From Cololabis saira (taxonomy: Eukaryota; Chordata; Actinopteri; Beloniformes; Belonidae): a stretch of 64,000 bases of DNA. Below, piece after piece: positions 48,701 to 60,700 of the stretch. Made by a program: the position numbers and the translations under genes. Positions within the stretch are counted from its first letter, which is position 1. Each line of letters opens with the position of its first letter. The notes under the pieces were generated by a model. It saw only the letters and a program-made list of their open reading frames with translations. It made no database searches and was not told the origin of the DNA. Where the stretch lies: the NCBI RefSeq assembly GCF_033807715.1, contig NC_084599.1, forward strand, positions 28,308,125-28,372,124. The letters run 5' to 3'.

Positions 48701-51700
48701 TTAAATGATACTTGTTTCCTTCCAACACCATAATAACAGAACACCAACGTATGAAATAAGTTCGTGGAAAAAAAAGAAGAATCTTGCACTCTGGGCTATA
48801 TGCAGCACATTAAATAATTTCACTGAGCATTTGTTGGATTTAAATGTTGAGTGCACACCCTGATCGTCTCATTTCTCTGCACTCACCTTAGGAACCTTAG
48901 GAGTGCTCTTTTTATGCTTGTGGCAGGTGATGGACACCATGTAGGGCCAGTCTGCAGGCTTCATCACCACGCCAGCGATTTGGGCGCAGGTGACGTGGAA
49001 GGAGGTGGCACAGTTCTCGTATGTGCACTGGATGCAGGCGCCGTGTTTCTGGTTCGGATTCCTCCCGTGGCAGAACACACATTTCTGCAACAAAAACAAA
49101 ATAAAAGAAGGTTTTGGGGGTTTTCCTTCCAGGTTTGAGATAAATTCCTGTTCACTTTGACTTCTATTAATTATAATAGAAAGATTACATCCAGAAGCGC
49201 AGAGTAACAATCACATCGCTGACCTCATAATCGCCCCTGTGCCACTCAGGGGTTGAAACAATTAAAAGTGGTGCTGAGCCGCAAAAACTCTCTCACTCTT
49301 CTTGTCTGGCACACCGTGAAATTGCAATGATTGCACAATATCTTATGAAATGGAGATGTTGAGAGAATCGATATTTAACACTTTTCTTATCTCTTTGATC
49401 TTGGATTCCGTTGCACTCCGACAAGTTTTTACTCATTAAAAACAGAGTGAGCAGTTTCAGCCTCGCACGCAGCCGCTCAGCAGCTGGGCCAGTCGGCGAT
49501 GCCAGTACGGTCATGAAATTTTTATTTTCTTGATTTAGTCTCTTTTGGACTAGTGGATAACTGCAGTGACCAGTCAGCCCTCTCCAACCATATCATGGCC
49601 TCCAGTCATGAAATTGGAAAAGGAAATGGTGTCTGCAACGACAGCTCCAAGCTGGGAACCATCTGGGGGCAGAAGGACCAGGACGAATGCAGAACACCTG
49701 GGTTTCTCCTGAACTTAAAGGGGACCTATTATGAAAACATTTTCTCTTGCTTTAACATGTATAAAGTGGTCTCCCCTCAGCCTGCCAACTCAGAGAAGGA
49801 GGGAAGCAACAAATTCTGCAGTGTCTATACAGCCGCCCGGATGAGCCATCCAGTGTGATGTGACTTCTAGGCGTTCAGATTCTGCGCCCATTGTTACGTA
49901 ACGACGGGCGCAATGCGTGAAACCACGTCCACAACTAACTCTGGCCGGAACAACAACAACTCTGCTGGCCGGAGCTTCCGCCATTTTTTTGTAGCGGTGT
50001 ATCACGTCATTCAGGCAGCCAATCAGCACAGAGCCTCATTATCATAGCCCCGCCCACTCAGAATCCTGCATAGATAATGAGGTTAGAGAATGGGAAGATA
50101 AAGACATGGCTAAGAGGCTGAATTTCTAATTTCTTTAGCAAAAACAATAAAAAGCTTGTTTTTAAGACATTCAAGGCCTGTTTAAAATAGGTATTATGGC
50201 CCTTTCGCATTAGTACCGCCTTAGCCCGGCTCGGCGCGGCTCGTCGCAGCTCCACCCGTTTTGTCCCCGTTTGTTTTTCCACAGCCAGGGGAGAAGTGGG
50301 CAGGTTGGGGTGAAGCTGCTGTGACGTACTCGATTGCGCAACACCTTTGTTCGTGTCGGCGCTGATCAGAAATCAGCTGGAGCCGCGAGCGGCTGAGAGT
50401 AAAACAGCCCGTCTACATCCCTTTTTTAATTTTCTGGTCAGCCACCAGGTTTATGAACATCTGCACCTCAGAGTTGGATCACCAAACAGACGTTTGCGCT
50501 TTATAATAAAATCGCTGCAAGCCGCCAGTCGCCTCTCGCGCTGACTCCCGCTTCCTGATTCAAACGTCTGCCGGCCCCCCGACCTATCAGAGGCGTGGAG
50601 GGTGGTGACGTCGGAAATAGTCCCGGCTCAGCCCGGTTAGAACCTCGCCAGAATGGTTACAGAAAAAGTATCTGCTTGGAGCGGCTCTACCCGCCTCAGC
50701 CCCTAGTGCAAAAGCGCAAGACGGGGCCGTGGCGGTTAGAACCGAGCTGAGGCGGTACTAGTGCGAAAGGGCCATTAGATGCCATAATAGGTCCCCTTTA
50801 AAATAAGTACATGTTTCCCTCAGACTTGAGGATCAGCCACAGCACTCAGGGCCGGCAGGACGGACCACCCTGAACTACGCCCTTTCCAAAGCAAACCGGA
50901 AAAGATCAAGGTGAATCGGCAGTTAAAGCATAATATACAAGTCTTCCTGCAACCTTTATACATAATCTGCATGAAAAGAGCTGCAGTTTTTAAATACCAG
51001 TTTAGTCAAAATGAAACAACAAAAGGTGCATGAATTGCAAAAAGAGAAGACAAGAGACACAGTCATGTAATCGGGAGAAAGGGAAAATTAAACATTTTCA
51101 ACACTTGGATGCAACTAACCAACCATTATTCCAGGTACTTGGGAAAATGTTGAGTATATAATTTTAAGCCAATTTTACTATGATTTATTTCAAATGTTTT
51201 TTCAGTCTTTTTATTGCGTCATCCGATTTAAAAATACAAAAAAATATTTAAAAAACAACATTAATACAAGCAGCTACAACAATATGTTCTTATTATATCA
51301 ATGTTTCACTTGTCCCCCCCATCTTATTTTTTTAAACAACCTATTAAAGTTATCAGTGGTGAAATTTCAGGCAGATGGCGATAAGACACTAAACCAAAAC
51401 TGAGCAATGACAAGTTACATGACAAATTTGGCCTTATTTTCCTTCCCCGACAGACTGACTGCAAAGATAAATCAGCAGAAAAATAACTTTAATTTTTCAA
51501 CTTATGTACTTCTGAAGCGTTTTCTTACATTTAATTTATGCATACGTTAAAGTGATCTGAACATCTTTCCTCCAACTTTTCATGGATGTTGTTGCTTATC
51601 TGTGTAGAACAATCCTTATTGTCACATTTATCTATGGGAGCGTTGCAACGTGGACTCAACCCTTGTTTGCATAATAAAATGAGCTTTGGCAGTATTTATG

Positions 51701-54700
51701 TTCTGCTCATACATTTCAATATTTGTCCATCTTAAAATCTGAATCCGCTCTGAAGAGAATCTAATCCAGAGCTGTACAACGCTCACTGGAATTCAAACCA
51801 TTGGTCTTATAACTCTTTTCTGGTGCCCTTTCCAAGACGGAGACTAAACAATTTATCTGCAGAGAAAAATAATTGGCCAACTGACAAATAAAACAAAGTC
51901 ATTGTTTTGCTTTTTCTTTTTTTTTTTTTACTTCTTTGTACGTCGCAGGAGACCGTGTGTGGAAGCTGGCAGCTGATAAAGAGTTGAGAAGATCGTTTGA
52001 TTTCTGTTTGAAGCGCAGTTGCCAGCGCAAGCAGCTTAAATAAATCACCACCGAATACTTCCACCACTAGTGCAAGATGCTATGAAAGCCTCCATAAAAG
52101 TTTTTTTTTTAAGGATTTCACCAGTGTTACTGAGCCTAATAGATTTTTGCAAGGCCCAAGACAAAAAGAAAAACAGTGTGTGAAATCATCCCATTCCTGA
52201 GAGCGCGAGACACAGGGGGGGGACGACATGGTGCAACAAAGACCGGTTCCAAGGGCGCATGTTCACATTTAATCAGCCCAGCCATCCGAATCATTAGACT
52301 GCACAGCTTCTTCTCAAAGCCTTCTCAGAAGACGAGAAGAAGAAGAGCTTCGACGGCACTCCGATGCCAATGTCAGATGGCTTGAGTTTGATAGATGATT
52401 CAAAGAGAAAAGTAGGGAGAGGTGACGTTATTTGTGAGTTTGTGGTAATGTACAAGCGGGAGAGGCCATTGTTCGCCGTGGAGCAGAGATGCGGGAGAGC
52501 GAGAGAGAGATGGCAGTAAGGAGAGAGAGAAACAAGTTGTGTTTAAACAATGGGGAAATTGCTTCCAACCTATGGGATCGATGCACTTCATTTGGCGCAG
52601 TGAGAAATGACAGCTGATTATTCAGCCGTTCCCCTCAGCATGTCTGTTTTACCCCACTTCTCACAAAAACGATCTATTCACCAAGAAAGGAAGGAGGGAA
52701 ACGGAGAAAGTGACAGATCCAGAGGCAATGAACGGGAAAGATAGCAATCTGCCTCAGCCCAGGATAAGACCAGGGGAGCAAGTAAAGGATATCTGGCATG
52801 ACGGGGGAAAAAAAAAACAAAACGAAATGAAACCGCTGCAAAGGGCACACTTGCTTAATACAACACAACCGCATGAAAGAAGTGTAACTCTCGGATATGT
52901 TTCTGCTGGGCCTTACCAGGTTCTTGCGGTTCTCTGGTACAGCGCTGACATCCACGGGCTCTCTCTCGATAGCGTTGACGAAGCGCACCTCTGGCACGCC
53001 GATGGCACAGATAACGTGAACCCACCTGGTGCCACAAATCAGAGAGGACACCATGAACACCCCAGGAAAAATCAGCTGAGTCAAAAAGCACCTGCATTTA
53101 AAAACCCTCTGAAAAGGGAAAATCTGTTCTGAAGAGGGGTTAACATATTTGTGCTCCATATTCAGTAAAATCCGAGCACTGACCTGTTATCCGTGGTGAC
53201 CTTCAAAGCCCCTCCTCGTAGGTTGCAGAGACAACACTCCTAAAAGAAAAAGAGTGGTAAAATAGTATTTAGCCCCTATCCTTCCAGAGTTTATCAAACC
53301 CTTTTGTAAGTGTCGAGTCAGCTCCAAGTCATTCATTCTCCAATAATTTGAAGTTCATGTCATGGCAACAGTTTTGTGTCTTCATGCACAATTATTGAGA
53401 GGGTTTAGCTAAAACCAAGGCTACTGAGGTCAAAATCAGGTTTTTGTTAACGGAGCTGAATGCATTTTAAACTGCTATGAGTATGGAGCCAAATCAAGGC
53501 CAAAAGTTTTGCTAATTTGAAAATAAAATTTGAACCTGAAAATTCTTTTTTACAGTTTCAATTTATTTTTTTTCAGTATCAGATCTTTTTTTCAGTTTCA
53601 GAACTTTTTATTTCAGCTTCAAATCTTTTTTTCAGTTTCAGATCTTTTTTTTTTTCAGTTTCCCATTTTTTTTTCAGTTTCAAATCTTTTTTTTTCCAGT
53701 TTCAATTTTTTTTTTCAGTTTCAGACATATTCACGTGATTGGCAGTGGAAAAATCTGATACTAATGACACATTTCTGTTTAAAAAGCTGCCACACACCCC
53801 ACGCCAGATCGGGGCCAAAAGTCTGTAACTGAAAAAAAAATTTGAAACTGAAAAAAAATATCTGAAAATGAAAAAATATCTGATACTGAAAAAAAATAAA
53901 TTGAAACTGTAAAAAAGAATTTTCAGGTTCAAATTTTATTTTCAAATTAGCAAAACTTTTGGCCTTGATTTGGCTCCATATATGAGGTGCTTCACTAGAA
54001 ATTATATCTGAAAAATTATAGCTCGTTGATTAGCAGATCTTGCTAAATTTGTTTGTGAACTTTCACAGAATACTTCCACTCCATCTAAAACGTTGTTAGC
54101 AGTCAATGTTTATCTCATCTTGACACAATTTCTCCCTATAAAAAGGTGATGATCCCATCTCCATCTTATCCTTTTCACCCACAAGTTAAATGATCCCTAC
54201 TAAACCAAAGTATCAGTATCAGTTATTACTGCCACTCACCACTGTCCAGGTTCCTGTGGAACACCTGGAGCACGTCCAGGAGGCGCTGACAGAATCTGGC
54301 TTCACGCCGTAACAGCCTGTAAGAGAGAAGACACCAATCACTTCACACATTCCTGTTCTGAAAGCTTTTACATACGATTTAACAACAGACCTGTCTGTAA
54401 CCTGGGGTTTTTTTTTTTTTTTACAACTTGATCCAACCTAAGCTCCTGAAGCCTGCAAGTTTACATACACCTGGACATGTCTGAATGATCTCTAGCTGGA
54501 TGTCCACTCCGGAACAAAGAGGAGCGAGAGCCGAGCGATGCAGGACTGGCGTTTCTGACAGACGGGAGCTCTTTCTGCTTCACATCTTCCCATCAATGGC
54601 AGCGCTGTTTCAGCTGCTGAACCCAGTTCATCTCTGGATAAGTAATGAATTGGCCTTGAAGGTGCACTCCAGCTTTTGGGATAATAAGAACCCAGGAGGG

Positions 54701-54703
54701 TTG

Positions 54704-54756
<53 letters not shown>

Positions 54757-57700
54757 CGTTTGAATGCCCAGTTAGATGGCATCATTCAAATAATTGACAA
54801 AGCCAGACTGAGTTTGCAAAATTAAATGCTACGTAACCTAATCCTGAATCGTACATGCATTCTACCACCTACTTTTGGACATTTTACAAGACACCAGGGG
54901 CCTCATGTACTAAGAGTGCGTGGACTTCAACGTGAATCCGTGCGTGGAATTAACAAGACCGCAAAAATTCATATGTACAAAGCTGTGCGTACGCCCAAAT
55001 CCACGCAGGTTTCTCTGTACATCCCAATCAGCGTGGATTTGAGCGCACATGCGGGAGCACAACACTCCGCCTTGTCTCCTCCCTCAAATATATGTTTGAA
55101 TATCATATGAAGATAATTATCCATTAAAAACCGCTCATCCTAACAAGAAAATGCTCTGAGCTGGAATAAATAATTCATTTTGGGGCATTTAGGGGTGTCG
55201 GACTCCAGTCCTCAAGGGCCGGTGTCCCTGCAGGTTTTAGATGTTTCTCTGCTTCATTGCACCATGATACAAGTGACTGTGTCATCAACAGAACTATCCA
55301 GACTTTGATGACAAGTTGGTGATGATGATTAATTAGAATCAGGTGTGTTAAAGCAGGGAAACATCTAAAACATGCAGGACACCGGCCCTTCTGGGATTCA
55401 GTTTGACACCTAAATTATGGTGTTCTTTGCTTTGCGTTGCGTTCGGTGAAGAGTTGTGGTTTTATTATGATCGTACGGGTTTGTTAATGTTTATGGGCAG
55501 CGTTAGTGCATCATTACACTCTGCTTTTCTTGTTTGTATTTTAAGAACCGACACCAGAATTTTTGGTGGATGAAAAACGGCTCCTCGTTGTTTATTGTCA
55601 TACATATTATATACTAACGGATTAAGACCAATGTACACTTTTAAATAGTCTTACACATTATGGATGTCCGCGATCACCCCTCTCATAAGTATAACAATGT
55701 GAACAAAATACATTTATATTTAAAACATGAAGCATTACGATCTGATTCCTCTGCTGCAGAAATAAAGACAATTTGTGCCGACGGGATTATCGAGGTGCAA
55801 ACGTGAGAAATAAAGAGCAAAATTGCTGTAACTCGGAGTGTTGCATCCGCAGGAGGAGAGACAGGTGTCGTGCCAAAAAGTGATTGAAGGCCAAATACAG
55901 TTAATGAAAGGTTGTTTCTGCCTAAATATGACTTGATCTCATTCTTGAGCTTCATAATCTGAAATCTGACTGTTTAGCGCTCTCGCTCAACGGGCTGCAG
56001 TGCGCGCTCCCGCGGCCACAAATCAGAAGAAATCAGATTCTGGAAGGCAATCACTTTTTGGCACAACGCGGTTTTTGCTTCAAAATTAATTTTAATGTAT
56101 TTCTGTCCAGACACAGTTATGGGATGTTTAGGATCTGGCTTTTATCAGTAGTCCTCCCATACGGCCGTCATGACGACAGACAGATGTCCGACCTGCAGCT
56201 CCAGCTGAAGCATCATGTTGGTCTGAACCGGAGCAGCTGGTCCAGTTCAGGGCAGAGATCCAGAAGATCCTCTTGGTACCTGAACCAGCTGATGGTCCAG
56301 TCTTAGTCCTGGACCAGCAGATCAGTCTGGTGCCTGAGGACTCGCTCCTGATCCTGCCATCAGCAGGTTCCTCTAACGGAGCCAAAGCTCCATCGGGATT
56401 TGCAGGTTCCATCGTTGAGCTCCTTTAGTTGTTTGTTCAGATGATGTGGTTGATTGTGAGATTGTTGCAGCTCCACTCTTGTGTAATTTATCTGGTGATG
56501 TGGGGACTGTCATGTCCTTCACGTGGTCGTGAATTTATTGTTGACGTCATGTTTCCTCATATTCTGCACTTCACTGCATCACCAGTGAGTGTCGCCAACG
56601 GACAAAACCTCAGAAAAGTGCGTACAACAGCTTTGGTGTGTGAGTGAAGGACCGCAGCTTTCTACGTTCACGTCATTCTTTGTACATCCGACCGTGAGCG
56701 TTGAAAGTGGCGTACGCACGTTTTTTGTGCGCCGCACTCTTAGTACATGAGGCCCCTGGTTATTTGCACCTTTGCATTAAAATGCACTAAAGTCAGTGAC
56801 CGCGTTTACATGCAGTCAATAACCCTTTTAAAACCAGAATATTAGCAATAACCCGGTTTTGCAGGGCCATGTAAACACCAATAACCCCTTTGAATAACCG
56901 GAATATGCTCATATTCCGGTTTTTAAAAACCTGAATATGACCCCTGGGTTACTCCTTTTAAATCCCGAATATTCGGTCATGTAAACACCAAACGGGATAT
57001 CCCCATCAAATGGAACATGAATTTGTTTCCTGCGCATGCTCGGTTCGCAAGGAATCTTGGTCTTTTGAGTCCAGGACGTACTTCTAAACACGGAGAAACA
57101 CAAGACCACGCCACACTTTTGGAGTGAGGAGGAGACTAATCACTTCATAAATGTAATGAAGGATATAAACATTTTGGCATTTGTAGACGGTAGAAAGTAC
57201 CGGGATAGCACGATTTACAAGAAGGTGAGTGAAAGGTTGTGCGAAGCAGCATTTGTTTTGAATTTGGATACAGGAAGAAGAAGCGGAAATGACTGGAATT
57301 GCGTCATGATGTTCTCCACGCGTCGCTGGTTTGATCGAGTGATTAATTACCATATTCCCTGTTTGCTCACGCATGTAAACGGAATATTCCGAATATTAGC
57401 AATAACTTGAATTTTGACTGCATGTAAACGTAGTCATTAATACAAATATCTATTTTGAAGAATACAAAAGAGTTAATAGCAACTATCACACTCGTTCCTC
57501 GTGAGGAATTGGAGGGAGATTTTCACATGCAGTGTTATAAACTTGTTACGCCAACACTGCAGCCATCGCATTTCTTGTTGCATGGAGTACTTACTGGCAT
57601 GAACTTGCATGTTACAGGACGAACAGCGGATCAGGAGACTGGTTCCATCCTCCCCAATGTGATAATTGGTTGGCAGTGGCTCTGTGTTTCCTGCTCCGAC

Positions 57701-60700
57701 GCTGAAGCACATCTCTGGGACGAGCGGACGAGTTGAACGGCCGTGATGGCTGTGACGGGCCGGTGGGGATTCAGCCGTATTCTCTTTCTGTGGATTGAAT
57801 GTTGAGAAAAGGGGGAGAGAAAAAAAAAAGGTTTACATGCTTCATGTGAACGGGTTGAACTTCAACCACGTCAGTCTTTAATACCAGCCTGACAAATGTG
57901 CGTCAACGGCAGCATGAACGGACCCGTATGTAGGGACAGAAGAGTGAACAGACGGCACAATGCGGCTCGAGCACAGCCACCGCATCGTTAAAGGTCTTCT
58001 CTGCCACGAAGTTGGGTGAATGAGTCTGCCACAGGTGCTCCTGCTTCTTCATGCTGCTATCCATCGACATCGGGGAGGACAGCTCTGCAGAAAAGTACAC
58101 ATCAACCATTTAAAAATAATTAGCACCAGTGATTTTAGTTCTTTGATGTACATATAAATCGTTGCATAAACGTTTGCAGAGAAGCTCTTGAAAAGAAAAA
58201 AGAGAACCACCCACACTGCTCCAGGACAGTACCGACTATGGACTGATGCAACCGACTGAACACAAAAAGCATCAATGTCAATGGTTGATACTTGAAGTCA
58301 ACTTAGTAGTGAAGTTCTCAAGTGACTGATGCACACTGTGATAAATGTGAACAAAAAGGCAGGAAAGATCTTTTCAGGTTCTACTCAAACGCGTTTCCTC
58401 CCTCCGCCACCCTTCCCTCTCTCCCTCATCCATCCTTATGAAGGACAGGGGGAGTCAAGTCCCAGCCGTCAAACATAAAGTGACTTTGAAAGCAGGTAAT
58501 TGGAAGTCATGATCCCCAGATCAATAAGTGTCAGTCAGAAAACAAAAAGAAATACACACAAGGTAAAGTAGGGGAACCGAGCCTTGCCACCTTGACTTCA
58601 TTATCCTCACAAGGTGCTTCATTTCTGTGGCTGTTTTTGTGCAGATCCAGATGTGATCAAATCAACCGACACTAAGACAAGGATAACCCATCCGTCTAAA
58701 GTTTCAAAAGCCAAGTATTTAGTATGCATAATTACAAAATACTCTTAAGGGTTCATTACATTTGCAGTGACATTTAAAACGCACACACCTTTGTCACTTG
58801 TTGGGTCTTGTTTGACGATGGACAGGGGGGTACGCATGGGTGGCTTGCTCAGCGGGTGGCGGCGACTCTTCTTCACCTCTGTTGGCATTTTCGTCTTGGT
58901 GTAGGTCGCCTGGTAAAAATCAAGGTTGTTCATGTTGTTTTAGTCTACATATTCCATCGTTACAATGTGTAAAAGTTCTTTTCTCCTAATGTTTGTTTTC
59001 AGTCACGACAAGCCTCACCTGGGTGGGAGTCTCTTCCACGGGGATGTCTGTTGACTCAGTGTCGAAATGACTGAACATCTTCTTCTTTGAATTGACGACA
59101 GAAGACGTAGCAAACTGCTCAAATGCTTGTTCAAATCCAGACGTGATGGTTGGCATGTTGGACGTCGTCTTCGGCTTTTTCTGCTTCTTTTTCTCAGTGT
59201 CATCCGTCAAGATCTGAGGCTTGGCCTCTGGTTCTGGTTCGGGTTCTGGTGCTGGTGCTGTCAAAAACAAGAAGGGGGAGAAGAAAGGAAAAATGTCAGT
59301 AGTGGAGATAACATATCAACAAAAATAGTTTGTAAACCGCTGACAATTCAGCCTAAAAAGAAGTGTACTGTTCACACGTTCGATAAAAATAATGCTAACA
59401 GAAACTGCTGGAAGCAGATTTTACTCCTAAATCAAATCAAACTTTATTTGTAAAGCACCTTTCATACAAAAAATGTAACACAAAGTGCTTTTCATAAAAC
59501 ATAAACATAAAATGTATTAATTAAAATGTATAAAATAGACCATAAATAACGACTAAAATATTTAGATAAAACATTAAGATAAAACAATGAAAATAAATTA
59601 TGATAAAAAAAGGATAAACTAAATATAAAACAGAGCAGTAAGATCCAATAAAAATAAGGGTGAGCATAAAAAATGTAAAAGAGTTAAATGAGTCAGTTAA
59701 AAGCCTGATTAAAGAGATGGGTCTTGAGCCTCTTTTTAAAAACATCAACAGTCTCTGCGGCCCTGAGGTTCTCCTGAGATTCTCCGGGAGGCTGTTCCAC
59801 AATCGGGGACCATAATAACATAATGCCGCCTCCCCGTGTGTCCTGGTTCTAACTCTTGGTATGGTTAAAAGGCACCGGAGGACCTCAGGGTCCGCGAGGG
59901 TCGATAGGGTAAAAGTAGTGCAGACAAATAAGAAGGCCCAAGACCATTAAGACACTTAAAAACTAGTAAAATAACCTTAAAATCAACCCTGAAGCGGACG
60001 GGGAGCCAATGCAGAGATTTTAAAACAGGTGTAATGTGCTCCCGCCCTCTGGTCCTCGTCAGCACGCGTGCGGCTGAGTTCTGTAATAATTGTACATTGT
60101 ACATGTTCTTTTTGGGAAGACCAGAGAGCAGGGCGTTACAATAATCTAAACGACATGAAATAAAAGCATGCATTAGCACCACCGTACTAGCCTAGAATAA
60201 GGTTTTATTAACAGAAACGTTTCACATCCTCCTCACCCTCTTCAACAACTGGAGTCCCTGCTGCTTTGGCAGCAGCCTCTTGTTCCTCACGTTCCATCGC
60301 CTCCAGGGTCATCATGGCCTCTCTGGCGAGGCGCTCCTCCCTCTCCTGCCTGCGCTGCGCCTCGCGCTCCTCCACCTGACGCTGGTACTCGGCAGCATTC
60401 AGTTCAATTCCCTCCTCTGCCAGCACCTTTACCTCCTCTAGCTTCAGACGACGCACCTGCTTCATTTTTTGCATGGCCCTGGGGTGGTGCACAAACACAG
60501 CCTCCATGAAACCTTCACAAAAGATCTGACACCCCTTATAGAACATGGTAATGCACTTATGGCTTCACTTCAGTCTGCCACGCATGGAGAAGACAGTTCC
60601 AGAAGTACCACATTACAAATTTTAGAAACAGAAAGTATTATACTAAATGATTTCCTATCTGGTAGTGTTCCTGACTCACCTTCGCAGCAGGTTCACGCGG

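Noticed and set aside
53517..53945. Phe-rich frames on both strands
   Set aside because: They come from T-tract plus CAGTTTCA units within a foldback MITE. The near-identical N-termini on the two strands are the two arms of the inverted repeat.
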